Below are positions 25,765-33,550 of a stretch of 64,000 bases of DNA, piece by piece (the stretch's first letter is position 1; each line of letters starts with the position of its first letter). This DNA comes from Mactromeris polynyma. Taxonomy: Eukaryota; Mollusca; Bivalvia; Venerida; Mactridae. Below the pieces are notes generated by a model. The model was not told the DNA's origin and did no database searches. It was given only the letters and a program-made list of their open reading frames with translations. Location of the stretch: contig JASFXZ010000040.1 of assembly GCA_032209605.1 (NCBI GenBank), positions 558,001 through 622,000 on the forward strand. Direction: 5' to 3'. A program made the translations under genes and the position numbers.

Positions 25765-26373
25765 ATTGATATTTAAGATCGAACCAACGGTCCAGGCAAC
25801 ATTTCAATCCTGGTGGACTATGTGCACAAGCCAAACAATATTAAGTACAAACACCCATACTGGTGTTTTTATTTTTATCACCAGGCAGAATTTTATGATG
25901 ATTGTCTTATGACAAAATGGTTGAAATTATAATGTTATCAGCGTTTCACATAATGGTTCATTCTATTTTTATGCACAAGGACAAACAAGTCACCTGGCGG
26001 TCAAGGCAGCCGGGTGCACTATTGTTCTGCATATATGCTGTACATAGATAGAGATGCTGATTTATTTTCCAAGGAAAAGTTTCAGATATATATGAATTAT
26101 AAGAAGTCACTTGTTGTACATATCGGTTTTGTGCATGTTTTGTTAAAATGTATGTATATTCTTTTATAAATGTATTTACAAGAGTTTGATATTACCCACT
26201 GTGTTATAAAGGTCAAGTATTTTTGGGGCCAATTGTCTTTAAGATGTTTTCATACTTTCATCACTATAGGTTAGTTCATATATCCATATCCAAAGTAATT
26301 AACAAGTAATTCCCTAGATCTTTTTTAAGTGAGGTAATATGGGTTATCGTACAAACGGGCTCTCTGGGCGGTG
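25765..26373. other. 600-bp spacer between the two repeat blocks
   Basis: Single-copy within the window. Neither strand gives a plausible reading frame; in particular I do not find the missing recombinase C-terminus (no RHRY-type 'HxLR' pattern). It could be host flank caught between two insertion events or element tail. Confidence 0.5.
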
Positions 26374-27134
26374 TCGTCTTCGTTGAAGTCTCCTTATGGC
26401 GGTTTTTGTCCGCCCAGTGTTGTCTTTTGGGAACAACTTATTAGCAAAATTATCTTCGCATTTTGTTTGGTTATGTTTTTATGGCATTTAAAAAATAAAT
26501 GCCCGTTATCAACTCATAACCTGTTTTCTGTTGTTCCTTATTCCTATCAAGTTCGCCCAGTGTTTGTGACTTCCACTTTTACACCACTTAAACAATACAT
26601 AAATAAAATTTTATGGGCCCATAAAATCATTTATGTCATTGGAAAGTTTTTCTCTCCGGACCGAATGGTACGGTTGTTACGGCTTTTAACTATGATAGCG
26701 TCCTTTATGTTGTTCAGCCAATGGCTGCTCTGTATTATAATCACGTGGGATAATCATCCAATCGTAAGCGTTACAGCCATTACTTTGTGATTATTGACGA
26801 AGGTAGCCACCTCGTCAATTTTCTAATTTAACTCGTACCACCTCCACCCTTGCCTCCTCCACAATTATATTTCAGATTTAGATTTTTCGTTATTTCACAT
26901 AAGTTTTTGTTATTAACCGTATTTCGTTTTTGTCATTTTGTATTAGCAGATATTTTCAATATTATTCTAGTTATACATATATATGCATGTAATTCTTGTT
27001 ATACATATATAGGTAAGGCGGTTTTTGTCCGCCCAGTGTTGTCTTTTGGGAACAACTTATTAGCAAAATTATCTTCGCATTTTGTTTGGTTATGTTTTTA
27101 TGGCATTTAAAAAATAAATGCCCGTTATCAACTC
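26374..27134. repeat. 760-bp repeat block, unit B (R-ITR-R), joined to the recombinase ORF
   Basis: Its last base is the breakpoint inside the recombinase gene. Here CCCGTTATCAACTC is followed by TTGTCTAATG, while the other three R copies continue with A (ATAACCTG twice, ATTGATAT once). A change of partner sequence at the same edge four times points to a recombination or insertion boundary at ATCAACTC. Confidence 0.85.
26603..26837 (+). repeat. DIRS-like element, 3'-side terminal inverted repeat (inner copy)
   Basis: Inverted relative to 32,101-32,335 and identical in length. It has the terminal palindrome at 26,608-26,627. It is embedded between two 118-bp direct repeats (26,398-26,515 and 27,017-27,134), so on this side the terminal repeat is not at the edge of the repeated block. 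Confidence 0.8.
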
Positions 27135-27475
27135 TTGTCTAATGTAAAAGGCTGACGTTTATCCGATTGCTTGTTCTTACGAAGGCTGTGCAACAATTTT
27201 GTAATCATGAAATTGTTTGAAGGGTTCTCCAGGCCCTGCACCTTATGAATGTATGCAATAGCAGATATATAAGATGTGATAGTTGAACATTGGAGATGGC
27301 GGTAATGACATACTGCAATAAATTGAGCCAGTTGATTAACCGATATGGGAATTGTACTGGTTCCTGGATAATGGGTGTCATGAAATGTCTGATAATGCTT
27401 CAGGGCATTTTTGTAACTAGCTTTTGTAGCTGGTGCTAAACCTGCATCTAGCAAACTGAGAACAGTCTTGTTCAT
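27128..27475 (-). pseudogene. Tyrosine recombinase, N-terminal fragment only
   Basis: The first 112 or so residues match the SAM-like core-binding domain of DIRS-type tyrosine recombinases: LLDAGLAPATKASYKNALKH, then VNQLAQFIAVCHYRHL, TITSYISAIAYIHKVQG and ITKLLHSLRKNKQSDKRQPF. The catalytic domain with its R-H-R-Y residues is entirely missing: after 'FTLDK' the frame runs into the 118-bp repeat at 27,134 and stops two codons on. The ATG at 27,475 overlaps the RT stop codon (ATGA), which suggests translation by termination-reinitiation in the intact element. The fragment cannot catalyse recombination, so this copy would need an enzyme from elsewhere. Confidence 0.85.
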
Positions 27476-29241
27476 TGAAGCGTGAGTAACTCCTCCGGAA
27501 CTGGTGTGGGGAGCTCGTCCATGAGTGGAGCCAGTGCTCGAAATTTGTCGATCTGAAATCGAGATAGGAGATCGGGTAGGACATTGTATTTTCCCATCAC
27601 GTGTTCGGCCCTAATAAGAATGTTGTTTCTCATGGTAGCTAACACCAAACGCCTAACTAGGGCCATAATGATGGGTACTTTGGATGTTTGCTTGTTAACA
27701 ATATGGACAACAGCTTCATTGTCAGTATGTAAGATAATGCATTGATTTTGTAATTGGTATCCCCAAATCTCAAGAGACAGAACAATTGGTAAAAGTTCTT
27801 TGAATGTTATGTTGTACTGTAACCAGACAGATGACCATTTACCAAAGAACCATTGATGTTTGAGGATTGCCCCATATCCAATAGAACCTGACGCATCTGT
27901 ATGGAGATGAAAAATGTCTGTTGAAAACCATCTTTTATGCAATAGCAACTGCTTACCATTGAAATGTTCAGTAAAAATTTGCCAGGCCTTGATGTCTTTT
28001 CTGCTCTCTTTATTTAAAGTTATACGGTGGTGCTGTTTAGTAACTTTCTTAGTTAGATCAGTTAAGCGTCTTAAAAAGCACCGGCCTGGGACCACAACCT
28101 GACAGCAGAAATTCAACAAACCCAATAAAGATTGTAAGTCTTTGAGAGTAATTTTTCTTGAAGAAGAAAATGATAAAAGCTGTGATCTCAGCTTCATCAA
28201 CTTGTCCCTGGGAAGTCTAGCTTCCATGTTGTCTGAATCTAACTCAAGACCCAAGAAAGTGATAACCGTTGTTGCATTTTCTGTTTTCTCTTTTTTAATT
28301 GGAATCCCTACCTGTTTACATAGACACAAGAATTTATCTAGATTATCTTGGCAAACTGAAGAATTAGGAGGACCCAATATTAGAAAATCGTCAAGTATAT
28401 GGACCATGTGCTTGATGTGAAGGCGTGTTTCTGAAATATGTTGTAACGCACAACTGAAACGTTCAAAAATTGCACATGATGAAGAAGCCCCCATTGGAAG
28501 ACATGTATCATAGTAGTATTTCCCCTCAAATGTGAAACCTAAAAGGTGATGATCATACGGGTGAATTGGAATTAACCTAAATGCTGAGTCTATGTCTGTT
28601 TTGCTAAACAGAGTCCCTCTGCCTAATTCCAACAACAATTTGATTGCGTCATCAAAAGATGAATATGAAACTGTGGACAGATCTTCAGCAATAAAATCAT
28701 TTACTGAATGACCATGTGGATAACTTAGATGGTGAATTAACCTAAATTGGCCCTGCGTTTTTTTGGGGACCAGGCCTATGGGACTGATTCGTAAATGTTC
28801 CAAAGGTGGGGTATCAAATGGACCTTTTAATCTACCGATATCAAGCTCAACTTGGATCTTGCGGTTAACCTCTGTAGGATTTTCCATACAAGACTTTAAG
28901 TTTGATGATGAAGTTGCTACTCTAGGGCCAATATAACCTAGTTTAAAACCCTCCTGGAAACCCTTGATTAGATAATCATCAAAGATATAACCTTTCACAT
29001 AGTTTGCAAAAATGTCTACTTTGACTGGTGTAACTACTTTATCCTTATTTTGCCGTTTTACTGGGATATGCTGCCGTTGTTGACCTAGGGGCTGATACTG
29101 ATTTCCCAGCTTGTTCTTTGCTGGAATGACTACAGTTGTAGGCTGCATGGGTACCTCTGCAGAACCCACAGACATGGGGGTGAGGACATTTGGATGCATG
29201 ACATTGTGATCGTTTGTTGAAATTCCAGCATGTTTGGTCAA
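27472..29241 (-). CDS. Reverse transcriptase / RNase H of the DIRS-like element
   Basis: 589-aa intact ORF. The RT palm lies at about residues 130-340: ISPIGLVPKKTQGQFRLIHH (153-171), FSKTDIDSAFRLIPIHP (212-228) with catalytic Asp216, LPMGASSSCAIFERF (248-262) and the active-site box HILDDFLILG with Asp284-Asp285, in place of the usual YxDD. Then FLGLELDSD (329-337) and the connection. RNase H follows with HTDASGSIGYGA (Asp449), FKELLP (Glu482), LHTDNEAVVHIVN (Asp507) and NVLPDLLSRF (Asp557), a DIRS-like ending. All catalytic residues are present. No methyltransferase or integrase domain follows. The likely true N-terminus is uncertain because the first ~70 codons overlap Gag in a different frame. 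The stop overlaps the next ORF's start as ATGA. Confidence 0.93.
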   Translation of the reverse strand: MTKHAGISTNDHNVMHPNVLTPMSVGSAEVPMQPTTVVIPAKNKLGNQYQPLGQQRQHIPVKRQNKDKVVTPVKVDIFANYVKGYIFDDYLIKGFQEGFKLGYIGPRVATSSSNLKSCMENPTEVNRKIQVELDIGRLKGPFDTPPLEHLRISPIGLVPKKTQGQFRLIHHLSYPHGHSVNDFIAEDLSTVSYSSFDDAIKLLLELGRGTLFSKTDIDSAFRLIPIHPYDHHLLGFTFEGKYYYDTCLPMGASSSCAIFERFSCALQHISETRLHIKHMVHILDDFLILGPPNSSVCQDNLDKFLCLCKQVGIPIKKEKTENATTVITFLGLELDSDNMEARLPRDKLMKLRSQLLSFSSSRKITLKDLQSLLGLLNFCCQVVVPGRCFLRRLTDLTKKVTKQHHRITLNKESRKDIKAWQIFTEHFNGKQLLLHKRWFSTDIFHLHTDASGSIGYGAILKHQWFFGKWSSVWLQYNITFKELLPIVLSLEIWGYQLQNQCIILHTDNEAVVHIVNKQTSKVPIIMALVRRLVLATMRNNILIRAEHVMGKYNVLPDLLSRFQIDKFRALAPLMDELPTPVPEELLTLQ

Positions 29242-30355
29242 GAAACCGTTTTGGTTTGTCTTGGCGAAACTGACTGTTGAATTGTTTGGGTTGACGAAAG
29301 GACTGAGTTGGCTGAAAGGACTGAAAAGATTGACTGGGTTGAAAATTGGTACATGCCATCAGCCAGAATTCTGTGTGGAGTCTATCCCAAGGTATCAAAA
29401 CGGACTCCCTTAACATTCTAAATTGCGTGTCGTAAAACTGGAAAGCTAGACCAGTACGACGGTTGGCAATGTCGCGAACAATTTCCGCATACTTCATCAG
29501 CTGAGCAGTTTCAGTAGGGTATTGGACACAATAAACTGCTGTGAACCTTAAAAAGGCAGATGTCCACATATCGATGTTGGTAATTTTCTTAGTGTAAGAA
29601 TTGGGCATGATAGAAAGGTTTGCATGTTTATCCATTTGTAACGTAAATTTAGGTTTGTTTGCCATAGCATTGTTGGAAGTGGGCAATAGAATTGCCAAAT
29701 CTATAAATTTGTTATTCCAAATATCTTTACGGACTGATTTTTTAATTTGATTAACTATAGGGGTACTGATTGGTTCAGCATATTGAGTGCCATTACCTGC
29801 TATAAGGCTTTTTGCATGACCCGAAACCGCCTGATTTACTGATGTAATAGTTTCCTGTTCATCATCAGTGTCCGACTCATAAGCATTTAGGGCATAGTTC
29901 TGGCTCTGTAAATTGACACCACCTTGCAAAGTTCTTTGCTGCCTAGCAGCACCCATCATCACATGTGCTTGTAAATCACCGGACTGTGGTGTTCTCTGCT
30001 CCCTGTTATTAGCTGCTGGTGCATGATCTTGAAATGTCACATTGTCACTTACATAAGCTTGCTGTGGCGTGTCACTAATATTGTCATTATTGGTTGACAG
30101 GTCACGCCCCGCACTAACTGAAATGGTTGGTTCATGTCCCACACTGACAGAATGTGTTGGCTGATCCGGTCCCACACTAACCGAAACAGTGTCTCTTTGT
30201 GGCACTGCTGTAATATTTGCACTCTGTGAATGGGTGTGAGTGTCATTGCCCGTGTCTGTGGTATTTGGGCGTTTACTCTGACTAGTTCCACAACAAGAAC
30301 ACGTAGAAATGGTTTGGTTAGTGGCCTTCCTCTTTGACTTTCTTGTTGGTCTCAT
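29045..30355 (-). CDS. Gag-like nucleocapsid protein of the DIRS-like element
   Basis: 436-aa intact ORF. The N-terminus is basic with a CSCCGTSQSKRPN cysteine cluster (residues ~19-31). A long polar region rich in Gln/Thr/Asp with repeated SVSVG/ISVSAG motifs runs to about residue 200, and a folded-looking middle (about 205-340) contains WNNKFIDLAILL and MWTSAFLRFTAVY. The C-terminus carries two zinc motifs: a Cys/His cluster CWNFNKRSQCHASKCPHPH (C-x8-C-x4-C-x3-H) and a knuckle CGFCRGTHAAYNC (C-x2-C-x3-H-x4-C). This fits a DIRS-type Gag that coats element RNA. The last ~200 bp overlap the RT ORF in another frame, so RT would need frameshifting or re-initiation. The start at 30,355 is the first Met of the frame; the upstream 90 bp are AT-rich. 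Confidence 0.82.
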   Translation of the reverse strand: MRPTRKSKRKATNQTISTCSCCGTSQSKRPNTTDTGNDTHTHSQSANITAVPQRDTVSVSVGPDQPTHSVSVGHEPTISVSAGRDLSTNNDNISDTPQQAYVSDNVTFQDHAPAANNREQRTPQSGDLQAHVMMGAARQQRTLQGGVNLQSQNYALNAYESDTDDEQETITSVNQAVSGHAKSLIAGNGTQYAEPISTPIVNQIKKSVRKDIWNNKFIDLAILLPTSNNAMANKPKFTLQMDKHANLSIMPNSYTKKITNIDMWTSAFLRFTAVYCVQYPTETAQLMKYAEIVRDIANRRTGLAFQFYDTQFRMLRESVLIPWDRLHTEFWLMACTNFQPSQSFQSFQPTQSFRQPKQFNSQFRQDKPKRFLDQTCWNFNKRSQCHASKCPHPHVCGFCRGTHAAYNCSHSSKEQAGKSVSAPRSTTAAYPSKTAK

Positions 30356-30627
30356 CTGAAAATAACAGAAGTATGTGATGTGTGAAAATAGGAATGGACA
30401 GCCAAACCACTACTTCAACATGAACCCATGAACTGGCCACCTTTAATGTAGTGGTGAGCCACTCGCTTGACTTTTTGGCTATTTAATATTATTAACCAAC
30501 AAACCTCGGACATTAATCCTTAACTGGTAAGTATAATTACCATATTTCGATAATGCCACACAAAACTGTAACTCCATGAAACACTAAAATATGTATAACA
30601 TAATGCTGGAAATAATAAATAAATATG

Positions 30628-30917
30628 TGTCGGAACTGGCAACTAAACCGACAAAATATTGTTGTGGCATGAACTGGCAACTAAATCATGCAAATGTGAC
30701 GGGAACTGGCAACTAAATCCCGTAAAATTATATACCCAGACATGCACTGGTAAATAAATCATGTAATAATGTGTGTGGTGGGAACTGGCTACTAAATCCC
30801 ACAAAATACCTAGTTTGGCATGAATTGGCAACTAAATCATGCAAAATATGTTGACGGGAACTGGCAACTAAATCCCGTAAAATTCAATATACTGCATGAA
30901 TTGGCAGATAAACTGAC
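30628..30917 (-). repeat. Array of eight hairpins with a conserved loop and covarying stems
   Basis: Plus-strand loop ACTGGCAACTAAA recurs eight times at 32-41 bp steps, each flanked by a short complementary stem. Units with stem arms: 30,628-30,653 TGTCGG/CCGACA; 30,667-30,691 GCATGA/TCATGC; 30,699-30,723 ACGGGA/TCCCGT; 30,740-30,764 ACATG/CATGT; 30,778-30,802 GTGGGA/TCCCAC; 30,818-30,842 GCATGA/TCATGC; 30,854-30,878 ACGGGA/TCCCGT; 30,894-30,917 GCATGA with a lost right arm. Two stem types alternate (CATGA-like and GGGA-like), giving a dimer of about 76 bp. It lies between the hydrolase ORF and the Gag ORF, so in the element RNA it would form a row of stem-loops with loop UUUAGUUGCCAGU. Confidence 0.88.
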
Positions 30918-31286
30918 ATTGTGACAATAAACCTATTGGTACATATAAATACAATACATGAGACCAGTGAGTCCACAGTCGTCTCAAATGTCACTACAGC
31001 AGAGTGTCTTTGTTGCAAATAAATAGGGATGGTGCATAGACATCTCAAACTGTAAAATATGCAAAGCCATTAGACTATTTAGTATTGAGAAACCGTATAA
31101 TATGGATGTGCCGACATATAATGACAAGCTGAAATAGCACTAGGTTAAAGTCTAGATTGTATATAAAGCAATCCGATTATGAACCCTGCTCTATTTATGA
31201 CATGTCTCAATCGGTCGCTTGCATATAAGTTAACCAAGGGTATAACTCAAAAACAGTAATAAATCATACGTATCTTAAAGACCACC

Positions 31287-31904
31287 TCATATTGACTGTC
31301 TCAGGGCGGCGACCACTGCGGCTCGTATGTTGGAAATCAACCTGAGCTGACCAGAGTTTGATAGGTGGCAACCGTCTTTTGCAAAGTTCTTTTCTTTACT
31401 TTCCGTAGACCAGAATCCTTTCATTCTCCATAGGTAACTTCTCCCATGATCTGACTTATTCAGCATTTCGGATAACAAAATGTTCAGTTCATCCACCCTG
31501 GCATTATACAACTCAGGGTTTACAGGATATCTTGAATGACGCAATGAGTATCCCCGGTGTAACACTTGCATCACCAACACTTTACTAACTCCTACTACAA
31601 ATAGTAACTGTTCCACTAAATCGACAATTTGATGAGCAACCGCTCTGGGTGTAATGTTCACGTCGTAAATGTCATTCGTACCCACGAATAAAACAACTAT
31701 GTCTGGCTGGAAATCGCTGATAACTTCAACATTTCTCATCAAATTTTGTACTTTAGCACCAGGATATCCCGAATATTGTATTAGAGGGTGTCCGTGTAAA
31801 TTCAAATCAAACTTGAAATCGTCCGAATGTCTGACAAACTCCCTCAAACGTTTAACAAAAGAATGTCCGAATAACTGAATTTTCTTTGTCGTGGGCGCCG
31901 CCAT
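31287..31904 (-). CDS. SGNH/GDSL-family hydrolase, first ORF of the DIRS-like element
   Basis: 205-aa intact reading frame. It has the block layout of SGNH hydrolases (serine esterases/lipases): block I at residues 12-16 as FGHSF, with Ser15 in the nucleophile position (GHS instead of GDS); Gly49 in YPGAKV as possible block II; block III GTNDI at 75-79 with the oxyanion Asn77; block V DGCHLS with Asp177 and His180. The substrate is unknown. Esterase domains of this type are known in ORF1 of CR1-like LINEs and, as I recall, in some Ngaro-type tyrosine-recombinase elements, where their role is unresolved. It lies 197 bp inside the 5' terminal repeat, in the same orientation as Gag and RT, so I take it as part of the element and not a host gene. 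The start MAAPTTKKIQLFGHS fits a cytosolic protein; there is no signal peptide. Confidence 0.82.
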   Translation of the reverse strand: MAAPTTKKIQLFGHSFVKRLREFVRHSDDFKFDLNLHGHPLIQYSGYPGAKVQNLMRNVEVISDFQPDIVVLFVGTNDIYDVNITPRAVAHQIVDLVEQLLFVVGVSKVLVMQVLHRGYSLRHSRYPVNPELYNARVDELNILLSEMLNKSDHGRSYLWRMKGFWSTESKEKNFAKDGCHLSNSGQLRLISNIRAAVVAALRQSI

Positions 31905-32100
31905 CTTGGTTCCCGCGCTTTGGTACTCGGTCTCAAATCCCGCGTTATTACGCAGAAGTCAAAGTTAAATCTTGCCACCTAAATTGCACTCTGAAGTGGG
32001 ATCGCCGCCCCAAACAAATAAGTCCAAAAGATACTTTAAACAATACTTAATCACAAGGAATAAATAAATAACCTTCAATTCCTTTCAATACTCCAAATAA

Positions 32101-32335
32101 TACGAGTTAAATTAGAAAATTGACGAGGTGGCTACCTTCGTCAATAATCACAAAGTAATGGCTGTAACGCTTACGATTGGATGATTATCCCACGTGATTA
32201 TAATACAGAGCAGCCATTGGCTGAACAACATAAAGGACGCTATCATAGTTAAAAGCCGTAACAACCGTACCATTCGGTCCGGAGAGAAAAACTTTCCAAT
32301 GACATAAATGATTTTATGGGCCCATAAAATTTTAT
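32101..32335 (-). repeat. DIRS-like element, 5' terminal inverted repeat
   Basis: Reverse complement of 26,603-26,837 with no difference seen by eye, and of 25,234-25,467 with a 1-base indel. Its outer edge carries a perfect 20-bp palindrome, ATTTTATGGGCCCATAAAAT, at 32,311-32,330; homology stops five bases beyond it. The outer flank is a (CA)n/(TA)n tract. A promoter would be expected here, since it is the 5' end of the element, but none was identified. Confidence 0.85.
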
Positions 32336-32344
32336 ATACGTTTA

Positions 32345-32410
32345 TATGCATATACACCTACACACACACACACATACATATACATATAATACATACATGT
32401 ACACACAAAA
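32345..32410. repeat. (CA)n/(TA)n microsatellite next to the element end
   Basis: CACACACACACACATACATA and similar sequence starting about 10 bp outside the outer edge of the 5' terminal repeat. It may be the pre-insertion target or later slippage. Confidence 0.8.
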
Positions 32411-33550
32411 GTAGCACAATCATTTAGGGTATACAAAACAACATTGCATTACAACATCAAACATTATAACAAGGCCAAGTTAGATGCTTTGATGGAAAGT
32501 ATAAAACAACAAAAAGTCATGTTTCTATTATGTTTGGCACGTGTGCAGTCATCAGCATTCATGTAATAGACCTCCACACGTTGCGTTTAAAACTAAAATA
32601 CAAAACTGATGAATTAATTTATTATACCTTACGTTACTTTACACTGCGAATGTTATTTTGTTCGAAAACAGAAACGTAGTTGTCGACACAGCCAACTTCA
32701 TTCATCATTCCATGAAACTTCGACAGGAGAAACTGTCAGACTTTGCTGCTGTTACATTTAATATAGAATATTCATTAATGACATATATATTCTTGCTATT
32801 TCTATAATAAATGTAATAATATATAAGAATTGTATGTTCCAATGCTTGCCTAGGCCATCTTCTTTTCGGATATTGTAAATGGCTAAATGCGTACTTATGT
32901 GCCGATCTGCTATTAATAAATCGTCGCCTTATTTGGAGAACCCTGTAACTCAATTTTTGGCGGTTTTGAGTATTTGGTATCGTTGTAACCGTCTTTCTAT
33001 TGTTCTGGAATGCACATAACCTTTAATAAAATGCAATTCCATAACCCAGTATGTAACAATTATCTCAAGAGGGTAAACTTTAAAGTTGTTTTTTTATCAA
33101 AAATACGAAAAACGAGTTATGGGTTTCTGGAAATAATGCGACAAAATGGTAAACAGGTAATAGTATCACCTGCTATTAAAGAAGGACAATACTGCCGCAT
33201 TATTTTGTAACAATACTTTCCCGATTTATGCACGTGTACTCGGTTTTTAATGTAAAATATAAACGGATCTGGTAACAAAGCTTGAAAGCCGCTATCGATT
33301 ATGATTAGGTCGTAGACTACATATTACATAATAATGAAACATGAGTTCTTTACGATTTTCCACATTCTTGAACGGAAATGATTTTCGACTTTCTTGCACG
33401 GAAATTGTCACCATCTATATAAATTAACGGGATTGTGTTTGGTATGAAACAACACATAGAACAAGACAACGAGGATGATAACACAAACCATCAACACATG
33501 AAATAAATATCCATATCGACTGGTGCCCCGGTCGTTATAATTTTCTCCCT
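32411..33550. other. No gene seen
   Basis: AT-rich, no coding region, RNA gene or repeat structure recognised apart from short (TA)n. Confidence 0.5.

Larger units (their letters stand above)
25005..32335 (-). mobile_element. DIRS-like tyrosine-recombinase retrotransposon locus
   Basis: Minus-strand element. In element order it contains: terminal repeat (32335-32101), SGNH-hydrolase ORF (31904-31287), hairpin array (30917-30628), Gag-like ORF (30355-29045), RT/RNase H ORF (29241-27472), start of a tyrosine recombinase (27475-27128), then a repeat block with the opposite terminal repeat (26837-26603). DIRS-group elements are defined by RT/RNase H plus tyrosine recombinase, inverted terminal repeats and no integrase. 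I see no methyltransferase domain after the RNase H, unlike classical DIRS1. The 235-bp inverted repeats at 26,603-26,837 and 32,101-32,335 look identical by eye and three ORFs are intact, so insertion is probably recent. The recombinase is truncated, so this copy should not be autonomous. Confidence 0.85.

Noticed and set aside
25765..26373. Missing C-terminal half of the tyrosine recombinase
   Set aside because: I looked on both strands and saw no catalytic-domain-like reading frame.
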